A stretch of DNA of 64,000 nt, taken from contig JAITKM010000007.1 in NCBI GenBank assembly GCA_031278395.1, positions 1 through 64,000 of the forward strand. The letters are read 5' to 3'. The DNA is from Deltaproteobacteria bacterium. Its GTDB lineage: Bacteria > Bdellovibrionota_C > UBA2361 > SZUA-149 > JAITKM01. The number at the start of each line of letters is the position of its first letter. Position 1 is the first letter of the stretch. Below the pieces are notes generated by a model that saw only the letters and a list, made by a program, of their open reading frames with translations, had not been told where the DNA came from and made no database searches. The translations under genes and the position numbers were made by a program. This document shows positions 41,260 to 51,591 of the stretch, piece by piece.

Positions 41260-43353
41260 CTATTCATTATAATTCCTCACCTCCGCTAGCCTCATCACCA
41301 AATCATCTGGATTAATTTTTTTAATCTTTAAACTTACTCTATCGCCTGGTTTATTTAAAATAACTCCCCGCACTCTCTTGGATTCTAACGGTTCAAAACT
41401 CCAAATTAAAGATAAACTATCTAACTCAACTAACGGATTTTTTACTCCCACATTTCTCAACACAGTCCCCTCTAACTCCGTCCAGCCTTCCTGGATAATA
41501 TATCTGAGCAACCAATAACGATTACGTTCTTTCTGCAAAGTCCTAGCCTCTTGTAAGCTTTCATCTGTTTTATTAGCAAGTTTTTGCAAAGTCTCCACTG
41601 AAAAGAATCCCCGCTTTTCTCTCAAAAAACTAATTATCTGTTTTTGATTAATTAAATCCACAGCACGTCTAATCGGCGAAGTAATTTGCGTATAAACATC
41701 CACGCCTAAAGAATAATGTTTTAAAGGCTCGGTCCCTGTAATTGACTTTTTCATTACTATACATTGTAAAAAATTACGAGCGACTCCCTCCGGTACATCT
41801 AACGCTAAACTTTTCGGGTCAGTATCCGGCTCTGCCTGACTGCGATAAATGATCGCTAAATTATTATCCTTGGCAAACGAAGCCGCCGTATAATTTGCCA
41901 GCACCATTAACTCGCTCACTAACTTGCGGGCTGGCGTATTATCGTTGTTTTGCTCAAGTCCTATTTTCCCATCTGCTAATAACACTGGTAACATTTCATT
42001 TCTCTGAAAAACAACTGCTCCAGTATTAAGTCTGGCTTGTTCTAACTTTAAAGTGAAGTCGTATAATTTGTGTAATAAATTATCTAATTCGCAAGCTGGC
42101 GGCTTACTTAAAGCCTCATCTACTGTCTCATAATCTAGTCTTTGCTTAACCATGATTTTTGACCTCAAAATCTCACGGCGCACTATCTTATCCTCGTTAT
42201 CTAAATACAGGAAAAAAGTCATTGCAAAACGAACTTGATTATTTACCAAACTACAAGCTTTCTCAGAAAGCTGTTGTGGAAGCATATGGACTTTTTGTTC
42301 TGGAAAATATAAAGAACTCGCCCTGAATAATGACTCTTCAAATAAATCTGTGTTAGGTTTAACTAAGTCTGCTACATCAGTTATGTGAATCCCGATACGC
42401 CACCCTTGAGTTAATTTTTCCAAAGACAATGCATCATCAATATCTTTTGTTTCTATGCCATCAATACTAAAAATATTAAGTTCTGTTAAATCCTCAAATT
42501 CCTCCTGAACAAAATGCTCGGCGTAAGTTTTGACTAGCTGTGCCGCAGAATCTTCAAGCTCTAAATCAAACTTTGTATAGCGCCCAACTTTGTAAAGCGC
42601 TAGATTTTCATCTCGGCTAAAATGACCTATCTTGACTAACAAATTAAAAGCGCGCTCTTCGCCTCGCCCAGTTAAAACGATTTTAGCTCGTTGCACAATT
42701 TCATCTAAGACAGAGAGGGCAGTTTTATAATCAAATGCTTTACTACCTGAAGCAGCATATTGTTCTAATATGCCTATTTCATCTGGTAATTTTATATTTT
42801 TCTTGCCGTTTAAAATAGACACAATTGCTACAACTAGCCTTTCTTGGGCTTGCTTTCTTAAAAGCTCGTTAGCTTGCTTCTTTTTTAGCTCTTCAATAAT
42901 CGAACTGCTACGCGGCTCAAACCAAACACCAGTTTTATCGCGTTTAAAAAAAATTTTATCTTCTAAAAGGACGCGATGGACAGCTAGTTTTTTAACTAGA
43001 TCTAACTCTGAAAAAAACAATTCGGCAATTTCTTGTTCCGCAACAGTTTTTCCAGCTTCAGCAAACATTTCCCAAGCTGACTCAAGTTGAATTTCAAGAA
43101 AGGCGGCTTGTGCTGACTGAGTCAGTTCTTTAAGCCAAGTTAGGCGTTCAGCAGCTGTATTTAACTCTTTAGCTTTGCCCAGTCTAAATAGCCTATTACT
43201 AGGTAAAAAAAGATTATTTCCTGTCTCATTAAAAATTTCAAACTTGTCTTTATTTAGCCCGATAATAATTCCCAACAACGATTTACTATTTTGTTGATAC
43301 TCAACTACTGTTCCAGTGGTTAGATTTTCTGTTTTACTTGGCTTTAAATCCAT
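41260..43353 (-). CDS. RNB-domain exoribonuclease (RNase II/R type)
   Basis: FSIDGIETKDIDDALSLE, GWRIGIHITDVADLV, YTQITSPIRRAVDLINQKQI. Confidence 0.9.
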   Translation of the reverse strand: MDLKPSKTENLTTGTVVEYQQNSKSLLGIIIGLNKDKFEIFNETGNNLFLPSNRLFRLGKAKELNTAAERLTWLKELTQSAQAAFLEIQLESAWEMFAEAGKTVAEQEIAELFFSELDLVKKLAVHRVLLEDKIFFKRDKTGVWFEPRSSSIIEELKKKQANELLRKQAQERLVVAIVSILNGKKNIKLPDEIGILEQYAASGSKAFDYKTALSVLDEIVQRAKIVLTGRGEERAFNLLVKIGHFSRDENLALYKVGRYTKFDLELEDSAAQLVKTYAEHFVQEEFEDLTELNIFSIDGIETKDIDDALSLEKLTQGWRIGIHITDVADLVKPNTDLFEESLFRASSLYFPEQKVHMLPQQLSEKACSLVNNQVRFAMTFFLYLDNEDKIVRREILRSKIMVKQRLDYETVDEALSKPPACELDNLLHKLYDFTLKLEQARLNTGAVVFQRNEMLPVLLADGKIGLEQNNDNTPARKLVSELMVLANYTAASFAKDNNLAIIYRSQAEPDTDPKSLALDVPEGVARNFLQCIVMKKSITGTEPLKHYSLGVDVYTQITSPIRRAVDLINQKQIISFLREKRGFFSVETLQKLANKTDESLQEARTLQKERNRYWLLRYIIQEGWTELEGTVLRNVGVKNPLVELDSLSLIWSFEPLESKRVRGVILNKPGDRVSLKIKKINPDDLVMRLAEVRNYNE

Positions 43354-43451
43354 ATTATTCTGTATTATTCTGTCATTTAAAATTTTTTCAGAAGATTAAT
43401 CTCAAGTTTAAAGAATAATTCTATAAGCTGATTTTATTGAATAAAAGAATT

Positions 43452-43739
43452 TTATAAAAACAAATCATTCAATTTTTTTAATGTATCCTCTTTGGTTTGT
43501 TCTGTTGAGTTTCCTTCTATTTCTCGTCCCAAGCTAAAATAATCACAAAAATTTGCTCGTCCTTTTTCAACTACGCGTTCTGCTTGTGGTTCGCCACACT
43601 CGTTATAGCTTTGGGAATTATAAAACTTACAGTTGCAACAACATCGCACATCTGAGTGACATATTGCACACTCTGCAGAACGTCCAATAATTTCGCCAAC
43701 TTTAAAACCAAGTTCGCTTGAACATCTATAGCATTTCAT
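43452..43739 (-). CDS. Small zinc-ribbon-like cysteine-rich protein
   Basis: MKCYRCSSEL...CAICHSDVRCCCNCKFY. Confidence 0.65.
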   Translation of the reverse strand: MKCYRCSSELGFKVGEIIGRSAECAICHSDVRCCCNCKFYNSQSYNECGEPQAERVVEKGRANFCDYFSLGREIEGNSTEQTKEDTLKKLNDLFL

Positions 43740-44023
43740 AAATTCTACTATCTAAATTATGTTTTATCAGTTAAAAATCCGCCCGAAACTATACTATTTC
43801 GCACAAAGTTTCAAATACTAATAAAATTAACATATCTTATATTTACTCTGGTATGGAATTACATATAAGTAATCTATATAAATACTAAATTTTAATATGT
43901 ATTCATTATTCAGAATAAGAGCCTTTGACACCCTGGGATTGGAGAGACAAGTTTTAAATTTACCAGACTACTACTTCTGTTCCAGAATCTTAGAGGGAGG
44001 CTATAAATTAAAATTAACAGCAT

Positions 44024-44860
44024 ATGAAACTATTATTTAAGACGCCTCACAGTAGAACAAAAATCGTCGCTTTTATATTTTTTATTCTGCCTCTACTTGT
44101 TACCTGCTCACATAACAAAACCCCAATACCAATTGGTCAAATCCCTGAGGTTGTTTCAGTCAATCCAGCTGATGAACGATATGGTCATGAAACAATGACT
44201 AATTTATCTAAAGAGTATGAACTAGACTATACAGATCCAAACTATCAAAGATTAGTAAATATTGTAGAAAGGCTTTCGGAAGCTATTAATGCTAAACAAG
44301 ACCCGTGGCATGTCTTTTTGTTTAAAGCCCCAAATATTAAAAATGCTGGTGCGACTAAAGGTAATCACATTTTTGTTTGGTCTGGTATTTTACAAACTGT
44401 GCAAAAAGATTCCGAACTTGCCGCCATTCTAGCCCACGAAATGGCGCATATTATAGCTCAACATGTTTCTAACTCAACTTTGGAAACTACACAGGTATTA
44501 GTCAATGTCGCTTCAATCTTAGTGGGAGCCGGAGTCTCAATTGCGATTAAAGATCCAACCCTCGCCAATAATGCCAGCGATCTCTCGCAAGTTCTAACAA
44601 ATGTAGTCGGCAATGAACTTTTTACCAACGAATACTCACGAGAAAACGAAATAGAAGCCGACCATATTGGTTTAATGATTATGGCAAAAGCTAAATATCA
44701 TCCTCAAGATGCTATCAATTATTGGAAACGCATTGAACAAGATCCTAAGATGGCAGCAACTATGAAATATTTTTCAACTCACCCAACAACCAGAGATAGA
44801 ATTATCAACTTAGAAAAGGCTTTGCCACTAGCGCTAATGTATTATCAAGGTAAGAAGTAA
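44024..44860 (+). CDS. M48-family metallopeptidase lipoprotein
   Basis: LLVTCSHNK lipobox-like, LAHEMAHIIAQH, ENEIEADHIGL. Confidence 0.88.
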   Translation: MKLLFKTPHSRTKIVAFIFFILPLLVTCSHNKTPIPIGQIPEVVSVNPADERYGHETMTNLSKEYELDYTDPNYQRLVNIVERLSEAINAKQDPWHVFLFKAPNIKNAGATKGNHIFVWSGILQTVQKDSELAAILAHEMAHIIAQHVSNSTLETTQVLVNVASILVGAGVSIAIKDPTLANNASDLSQVLTNVVGNELFTNEYSRENEIEADHIGLMIMAKAKYHPQDAINYWKRIEQDPKMAATMKYFSTHPTTRDRIINLEKALPLALMYYQGKK

Positions 44861-44918
44861 GCTCATAACACCTCAGGGCGTTCTACTTCCTAACAATCTT
44901 TCACACCATAATATATTT

Positions 44919-45740
44919 CTACAACTCCAAGATAAACATTACAACTCCGATAACAATTATCATTCCAGCCGCAGCGCATCTTAGAAAAATACTAAATTTA
45001 GACGGCACCTGATGAGCTGCTGGATACTCACAGAGCAACTTTTTTGAGGCGAAAATACTGATTATACCCAGAACACACAAAGCTAAAGCCATACCCGCCG
45101 ACATACAAAATACCAAAATAATACCAGTACCGAGCATTTGCTCAGACATAGTATAAAACAAAAAGGCCAAGATACTTGGACAAGGCACTAAACCCACCCC
45201 AAAACCTAGAAGCCATCCCATTTTTTTCTCGCCGCTCAAAGTCACAAGTCCATGACAACAACACGCGCACGAACATTTATGCAAATGCCGAAACAACATA
45301 AATAATCCTAGCATGGCAATAACTGCATAACTGACAAGCTTCATATATCTTAAGCTACTATCGCCAACAAACATTACCTGCGCCAGCTTTTGCGCCACTA
45401 AAACAATAACAATAGACGAAAGCGCATGAATTAACGCTATCTGGACACCAGCTATTATACCGCGCAAATATCTGGCGTTATGTGAGCTAAAATACGAAAT
45501 TACAACAAACTTTCCATGCCCCGGACCAAACGCATGCAAAACGCCATACAAAAAAGCCAGCGGTATAATCGTCCACAAAACCGCTACATCTCCACTTTCA
45601 AATAAATCAAGCCCCTTAAATAGTTTTTCATAAACATCATCGCCTACCCCAGCATGCGCATAAACTGAAGTCGTCCAACAAAAAATACCAGCTAAAAATA
45701 AAATCCATTTAAACATATTAACCCAACCCTGCCTAATCAC
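44919..45740 (-). CDS. NicO-family (nickel/cobalt, possibly zinc) transporter
   Basis: LHAFGPGHGKFVVISYFSS and GLVPCPSILAFLFYTMSEQ motifs, six or more TMs, His/Cys-rich loop (HLHKCSCACCCH). Confidence 0.82.
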   Translation of the reverse strand: MIRQGWVNMFKWILFLAGIFCWTTSVYAHAGVGDDVYEKLFKGLDLFESGDVAVLWTIIPLAFLYGVLHAFGPGHGKFVVISYFSSHNARYLRGIIAGVQIALIHALSSIVIVLVAQKLAQVMFVGDSSLRYMKLVSYAVIAMLGLFMLFRHLHKCSCACCCHGLVTLSGEKKMGWLLGFGVGLVPCPSILAFLFYTMSEQMLGTGIILVFCMSAGMALALCVLGIISIFASKKLLCEYPAAHQVPSKFSIFLRCAAAGMIIVIGVVMFILEL

Positions 45741-45800
45741 TATTATTTTAATTTAGCGGCTGTAACATTTTGTTCTGGACAAGTAAAGCGCAATCTCCTC

Positions 45801-45823
45801 TTATTGCAAATGATTTGCAATAA
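45801..45823. promoter_or_regulatory. Fur/Zur-family operator candidate
   Basis: Perfect 11-1-11 palindrome TTATTGCAAAT-G-ATTTGCAATAA in the divergent promoter of the transporter and the Fur-family gene. Confidence 0.75.
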
Positions 45824-45867
45824 TGCTATAGCAGCGCCCCTTAAGATAATGAAATTTGGAGTAACTC

Positions 45868-46251
45868 ATGGCATTGATACGCAATACAGTTCAGAAAAAA
45901 ATGATATTAGACGTATTTCGTAGCACAACTAGCCTGCTTTCAGCAGAAGGTATTTACGAAAAACTTGGCGGCTCAATCGCAAAATCCACTATCTATCGTA
46001 ATATACCTACGCTCGTCGAAAACGGCTTGCTGGAGCTACATTACTTGGACGGCTGCTCAATGTATAAAATCGGCACAAAAAAACACTCGCACTATCTGAT
46101 ATGCGACGTCTGCCATTCCATGACACCAATCTCAGGTTGCAACATTCGCTTCATTGAAAAAAAAGCCAAACGCGAAACTGGCTTTATAATCAAAAAACAT
46201 CATTTACAAATAAACGGTACTTGCCGTAAATGCGCTAAAGGAAAAAAATGA
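45868..46251 (+). CDS. Fur-family metalloregulator (Zur-like)
   Basis: Winged helix SIAKSTIYRNIPTLVENGLLELHYLDG, HYLICDVCHSM (CxxC) and CRKCAKGKK (CxxC). Confidence 0.85.
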   Translation: MALIRNTVQKKMILDVFRSTTSLLSAEGIYEKLGGSIAKSTIYRNIPTLVENGLLELHYLDGCSMYKIGTKKHSHYLICDVCHSMTPISGCNIRFIEKKAKRETGFIIKKHHLQINGTCRKCAKGKK

Positions 46252-47186
46252 GAATAGGATTTTTAGGCAAAGGCGGTAGCGGCAAAACTACTATTGCCGC
46301 CGGCTATATAAATTATTTAACTGGATTGAACAAACATGTTTTAGCTTTTGATGCCGACGTCAACGTCCACCTCGGCGCTACGCTTGGCATGCAAGTTAAA
46401 GATATAGCTAGTTGGTTTCCTAAAATTGTTCGAGAACTTGACCCCAACCGTCCAGGTGCCAACATGTTTATCGGCACTACTCCGCCAACACTTGCCACGC
46501 ATTTTATTACCCCAACAGCCAATGACGAATTTATAAAAAAATACGCTACCCAAAAAGAAAACATCAGCCTAATCACAATCGGCACCTACGATGGACAACG
46601 CGCTGGTAGCGCCTGCTATCACAGCATGCTCGGCGTAGCAGAGTTCATTGGTTCGCGTCTACTGGATAGCCAAAACAGCCGTGTAGTTCTAGATATGACC
46701 GCAGGAATTGACAGCATCGGAACTGGTATGCACTTTATTGCAGATCTGAATATCTTTGTAGTCGAAGCCACAAAAAAAAGCATAGATGTCTATTTGGACT
46801 TTAAAGAAAAAACAAAAAATCTTAATCTCAAAACGCTAGTAGTTATCAACCAAAGCGAGGGCATCCATGACGAAACTTTCGTCCAAAAATATATTACCGC
46901 TAATGAAATAATAGCCGTCTTTGGCAAGTCCCAAAATATCAAAGCCTTTGAGCAAGGCGAGAATGCAGCGTTCGCTCGCTTTGTAGCTGAACACGCAAAC
47001 TCGTTTGCTTATATCGAAACTGAACTTTCCAAGCTCAATAAGGACTGGGACGAATATTACAAAAAACTCTTAAAAACATATCAGAACAACTGCCACGAAT
47101 GGTATAATGGGTTTTATGGTTGCGATCTAACTGAACTTGTCGATAAAGATTTCTCGTATACAAAGGTTTTAGCTAACCATGCTTAG
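46248..47186 (+). CDS. CooC/MinD-like P-loop ATPase
   Basis: FLGKGGSGKTTIAAGYINYL deviant Walker A, FDADVNVHLGATLG, VVLDMTAGIDSIGTG. Confidence 0.8.
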   Translation: MRIGFLGKGGSGKTTIAAGYINYLTGLNKHVLAFDADVNVHLGATLGMQVKDIASWFPKIVRELDPNRPGANMFIGTTPPTLATHFITPTANDEFIKKYATQKENISLITIGTYDGQRAGSACYHSMLGVAEFIGSRLLDSQNSRVVLDMTAGIDSIGTGMHFIADLNIFVVEATKKSIDVYLDFKEKTKNLNLKTLVVINQSEGIHDETFVQKYITANEIIAVFGKSQNIKAFEQGENAAFARFVAEHANSFAYIETELSKLNKDWDEYYKKLLKTYQNNCHEWYNGFYGCDLTELVDKDFSYTKVLANHA

Positions 47187-48573
47187 ATTCGCTCCATGTA
47201 TCTCCGAGACTGTCGCGCAATTTCTAGATAATCAAACTTTGCCGTTTGAGCTTATCCGAGCGTTTGGCTCTCCGCTAAATATAGTTTACCCCAGAGAAAC
47301 ACAGACCAATATTGCACAGTTTAAGGCTATCTATGCCAAATATAATTTATCTGGCGCAATATTCTGGGCGCACAAAACTAATCAAGCGCACTCCTTTGCA
47401 ATTGAAATTGCTGCGAATGGAATAGGTATAGATGTAGCTTCAAAAAACGAACTAATCGACGCCCTGGCTGCTGGGTTTTGTGGAGAACGCATAGAAGCCA
47501 CTGGACCGAAAAATGAAGATTTTGTCCGTCTTGGTTTACAACATGGAATTTTATTTAATGTTGATAATCTCGACGAACTAAAACTTATAGCTGCACTAGT
47601 TCGTAAAACTACTGCTCCCGCAAGGATACTGCTTAGGCTATCTGGTTTTGCTGGAATTGGCAGAAAAAGCCGTTTTGGTATCAGTGTGTGGCAATTTGAC
47701 CAGGCGCTAGATTACCTTAAGCAGCACGGCGCAGCCTTTGATTTTCTAGGACTTGCCCTGCACTTAGACACAATAGAAATAAGAGAAAAAGCAACTGCCA
47801 TCTCTGAAATATTAAAATTATTTTTTAAAGCCAATGCTGCTGGAGCAACTCTGAAAATCTTAAATATCGGCGGCGGCTTTCGGGTTAATTATCTTGCTTC
47901 AAAATCTGAATGGAATAATAGCGTGTCAAAGTTAAAACAAAGTATTGCAGGAGAAATTCCAGCTTTGACTTGGAATAACTATTCCTACGGCGCACACCTA
48001 GAAAATAAGAGATTTCGCAACAGCCCCAACATTTATGATTTTTATAACGAAACTACAGGCGCCGATTATTTTGACGCACTACTGACAACAACGCTTGAGG
48101 ATTTTGAAGGACGTAAAATTGGCGAATTTTTATCCGAAAATATGATTAATCTCTATATTGAACCTGGCAGTTCACTACTTGCCAGAGCTGGGGTAACTCT
48201 AGCACGAGTTGAATTTGTCAAGCAAAGCGCTGACCAGGAAATGCTTGTCGGATTGGATATAAAAAAAAGTGATTTGTTTATGGGGCATGAGCTTTTTGTC
48301 GATCCAATAATTTTATCACGCCAACCTAATACCAAGCCCAGCGAATTTTATATGCTCGGCAACCTCTGTCTGGAAAACGACATGTTAAGCCTACGCAAGG
48401 TGTTTGCGGAAACTACGCCACAAAAGGGCGATATCTTCGTTTTTGCAAACACAGCGGGATATTTTATGGATTTTAACGCAAGCAACTCGATAATGCATGA
48501 ACCAGCGCAAAAAATCGCCGTGTATCAAAATTCGCTTGGAACCTTGGAATGGTGTCTTGATAAGAAATATTAG
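47179..48573 (+). CDS. Fold-type III PLP-dependent decarboxylase (diaminopimelate decarboxylase-like, Y4yA-like)
   Basis: FWAHKTNQAHSF (PLP Lys), LALHLDTIEI, ILNIGGGFRVNY, YIEPGSSLLARAG. Confidence 0.78.
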   Translation: MLRFAPCISETVAQFLDNQTLPFELIRAFGSPLNIVYPRETQTNIAQFKAIYAKYNLSGAIFWAHKTNQAHSFAIEIAANGIGIDVASKNELIDALAAGFCGERIEATGPKNEDFVRLGLQHGILFNVDNLDELKLIAALVRKTTAPARILLRLSGFAGIGRKSRFGISVWQFDQALDYLKQHGAAFDFLGLALHLDTIEIREKATAISEILKLFFKANAAGATLKILNIGGGFRVNYLASKSEWNNSVSKLKQSIAGEIPALTWNNYSYGAHLENKRFRNSPNIYDFYNETTGADYFDALLTTTLEDFEGRKIGEFLSENMINLYIEPGSSLLARAGVTLARVEFVKQSADQEMLVGLDIKKSDLFMGHELFVDPIILSRQPNTKPSEFYMLGNLCLENDMLSLRKVFAETTPQKGDIFVFANTAGYFMDFNASNSIMHEPAQKIAVYQNSLGTLEWCLDKKY

Positions 48574-48580
48574 TAAGTAT

Positions 48581-48633
48581 CTACCGCTCCGCATTTTTTC
48601 TTTGCAAATCAAAAAAAAAATGCGGAGCGGTAG
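48581..48633. terminator. Strong hairpin terminator-like inverted repeat
   Basis: CTACCGCTCCGCATTTTTT / AAAAAATGCGGAGCGGTAG perfect stem. Confidence 0.75.
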
Positions 48634-48665
48634 ATTAATTTAGGAACAAAAAATTAAGAATAACT

Positions 48666-49967
48666 ATGATTTACACCAGTATCCTGGATTACATTGGTCA
48701 AACGCCGTTACTAAAAATAGCTCCTGAAATTCACGGATTGAATAATGTCGAGCTTTACGCCAAGTGTGAATTATTCAATCCGTTCGGTTCAGTAAAGGAC
48801 AGAACTGCGCTAGCTCTGGTTAAAAAACATCTCACAGAATTAAAATCATCAGGACAAACATTTCTTGAAAGTTCAAGCGGTAACACAGCCAAAGCTTTAC
48901 AGGTAATATTATCAATGTCTGGCATAGAGTTCAAATCTGTTACCAACAGAATCAAAACTCCAGAGGTGCGCGAAATACTTTCAGCACTTGGGGCTAAGCT
49001 GCAAGAACTGCCCGGACTTTCCGAATGCCCTGATCCAACAGATCCATATAACCCTATCTCTTACATTGCGAACATGATTTCCCGTAACCCGAAAAAATAC
49101 TTTCAAAACTCGCAATATTACAGCCTTGATAATCCAGCAATTCACCACACCACAGGAACTGAGATCTTCGCCGACCTCGGCGCACTGGATTATTTTTTTG
49201 GTGTTCTTGGCACAACAGGTTCAACACGTGGTGTAACTGAATTTATTAAAAACAAAAACCCAGCACTTCAAACCATCGGCATTATAGCAGAAAAAGGCGA
49301 CTATTTACCCGGCATACGTAACCAGGACGAAATACACGAAGTCGGTATTTTTGAGCGCTCGCTTTATACCGACATTGTCCAAATCAGCGTGGACGCCGCA
49401 ATAGACAGCATGCTGATTTTGAATCGTAAGTGTGGGCTGTTATGCGGTCCAACCAGTGGCGGAGCATTTGCAGGAACTATTGCTTATCTCAAATCCAATC
49501 CGCCGCCCAAGTTGTCCAAAGTTGTCTTTATAGCTTGCGATAGATTGGAATGGTATATGTCGTATCTTAAAAAATACAGACCTAGTTTGTTTGGGGGGGA
49601 GAACAAAGAAAATGTTCACAACCTAACAGAGCAAGAAATTCAAGCAGCGGCAGTTGTTTCGGCGGAGGATGCACCAAAATGGATAGCCGAAAACAAACCG
49701 CTAATCATTGACTTACGCGGGAATACGGCTTTTAAAACAGCTCATCTTCCTGGCTCCATCAACATAACCGACAATATTTTTGAAGACCTGACGCAGTATG
49801 CTCCGCCATTTTCAAAAGGTAATAAAGTGTTACTTGTCTGTCCGGTCGGGGATAGGTCACGAGCCTTTGTAGCGCTCCTTTTGCGTAAGGGGTTTGACAG
49901 CGCGTATTCGCTTGACGGCGGCATAGTTAAATATAGAGACTTGGGATGGGCGCTAGAACGGAGTTAA
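48666..49967 (+). CDS. Cysteine synthase-like PLP enzyme fused to C-terminal rhodanese domain
   Basis: NPFGSVKDRTA (PLP Lys), ESSSGNTAKAL, GPTSGGAFAG; C-terminal PLIIDLRGNTAFKTAHLPGSINI...LLVCPVGDRSRAFVALLLRKGF. Confidence 0.85.
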   Translation: MIYTSILDYIGQTPLLKIAPEIHGLNNVELYAKCELFNPFGSVKDRTALALVKKHLTELKSSGQTFLESSSGNTAKALQVILSMSGIEFKSVTNRIKTPEVREILSALGAKLQELPGLSECPDPTDPYNPISYIANMISRNPKKYFQNSQYYSLDNPAIHHTTGTEIFADLGALDYFFGVLGTTGSTRGVTEFIKNKNPALQTIGIIAEKGDYLPGIRNQDEIHEVGIFERSLYTDIVQISVDAAIDSMLILNRKCGLLCGPTSGGAFAGTIAYLKSNPPPKLSKVVFIACDRLEWYMSYLKKYRPSLFGGENKENVHNLTEQEIQAAAVVSAEDAPKWIAENKPLIIDLRGNTAFKTAHLPGSINITDNIFEDLTQYAPPFSKGNKVLLVCPVGDRSRAFVALLLRKGFDSAYSLDGGIVKYRDLGWALERS

Positions 49968-51151
49968 AGATGAATATAGATAAAATTCGTTCAGATTTTC
50001 CATTCTTCAAAGATTCAAACTTGATCTACTTTGACAATGCGACTACCACGCAAAAGCCCGAGATAGTTTTGGCAGCAACAGACGACTTATTAAGAAATGG
50101 GCTAACAAATGCATGGCGGGGCAGTCATATGCTGGCAAATAAAGCCGCTATGATTCTTGAAAATGTCCGAACAGCGACAGCAAAATTTATCGGAGGTGCA
50201 GCGGACGAAATTGCATTTACTCCTGGATCGACCTATTCTATGAATACGCTAGCATATGCGTGGGGACTATATAATTTAGAAGACGGAGATGAAATTTTGC
50301 TCTGCTATGAAGACCATAAATCTACAATTTTGCCATGGCTGGAGCTTGTCAAAACACTTGCCAAATTCGGAAAAAATATCAAGGTAATTTCTATCCCAAT
50401 TCATCCACACGGCGATTATGATGATGCAGAACTTGCAGCACGCCTGACACCTAAAACACGAGTTATAATTCTGACGCACATTCATAGCTATTTTGGAACA
50501 GAGATGAATATTGCGCTAAATATAGCCGAGATTCGGCGATATAATAAGAAAATCAAAATATTTATAGATGGCACAGGTGCGGCTGGACATATCCCGGTTG
50601 ATGTAGGCAGTCTGGGTTGTGACGCTTATCTGTTTACTGGACATAAAATGTGTGCACTTCCGGGAGTTGGAATTCTTTGGATAAGCAAAGATGTTCAGCA
50701 TGAACTACAATTTTTTATTTTTGGAGCTAACCCAGATTCACAGGGCTTGCGGATGTTGGAGAGTGGAACCTATAACATGCCAGCAATTGTCAGTCTGGGT
50801 GCAGCCATAAAATATATCGAAAAAATCGGGTTGAATAAGATAGAGCAGTATATATCCGATCTGACACGCAAGCTTGCTAACGGGTTAAACGCAATTCCAG
50901 GACTAATAATCGAAAGAGGGGCGTCGTTGTGTAAATGCCAATCCTACGGAATTTGCACTTTTGGAATTGAGGGGATGACTGGCGCTGACATATCCTACGT
51001 GCTAAACGAACATAAAATTTATGTCCGTGCGGATAATTTTTGCTTTGAAAATTCAGCCAAACTAACTTCCAGTGTCCGCGCCAGCTTGTATTTTTATAAT
51101 ACAGAAAACGAAGTTGAAAACTTTATCCGCAGAGTTCAGGAAATGTGCTAA
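49946..51151 (+). CDS. Cysteine desulfurase-like class V aminotransferase
   Basis: YFDNATTTQKPE, FIDGTGAAGHIPVDVGSLGCDAYLFTGHKMCALPGVGILW (PLP Lys). Confidence 0.85.
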   Translation: MGARTELKMNIDKIRSDFPFFKDSNLIYFDNATTTQKPEIVLAATDDLLRNGLTNAWRGSHMLANKAAMILENVRTATAKFIGGAADEIAFTPGSTYSMNTLAYAWGLYNLEDGDEILLCYEDHKSTILPWLELVKTLAKFGKNIKVISIPIHPHGDYDDAELAARLTPKTRVIILTHIHSYFGTEMNIALNIAEIRRYNKKIKIFIDGTGAAGHIPVDVGSLGCDAYLFTGHKMCALPGVGILWISKDVQHELQFFIFGANPDSQGLRMLESGTYNMPAIVSLGAAIKYIEKIGLNKIEQYISDLTRKLANGLNAIPGLIIERGASLCKCQSYGICTFGIEGMTGADISYVLNEHKIYVRADNFCFENSAKLTSSVRASLYFYNTENEVENFIRRVQEMC

Positions 51152-51359
51152 GGATTTTCAGTTAATCGTGCTGGCTGGCAAAAATACAGAGATGCTAAAA
51201 AGATTAGAGGCACTCGCTCAAAAATATCCAGCGCGTCTTTGTCCGCAAGGCTTTACAAACGAAGTTGAAAAATTCACGGTAGTTTCGAATTTAATTATTA
51301 CTAAGGTGTTTGGAAATTGCGCTGCGCTTTGCCAGCATATCTGTAAAATAAACTTCTGA
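51152..51359 (+). pseudogene. Fragment of a GT28/MGDG-synthase-like glycosyltransferase
   Basis: Frame reads DFQLIVLAGKNTEMLKRLEALAQKYPARLCPQGFTNEVEKFTVVSNLIITKVFGN; no N-terminal domain. Confidence 0.5.
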
Positions 51360-51591
51360 CATAAACTAAAATATCTTTTATTGCATATATTACGACTTAT
51401 TTTATATTTTATGTCTTTTAGAGATATATCTAAAAGTAACTCCATACCCAAAAAACTTACCTAATTGTTTAAAAATATTATCCTTTAAAAAGGATCTTGT
51501 AACCAAAGTTAATTTATATTATTTACCCCAGCTCTGTTTTTGAGGTCAAAAAAACTCTACTTATTTTTCTATACTCAATAGAAACTATTTT

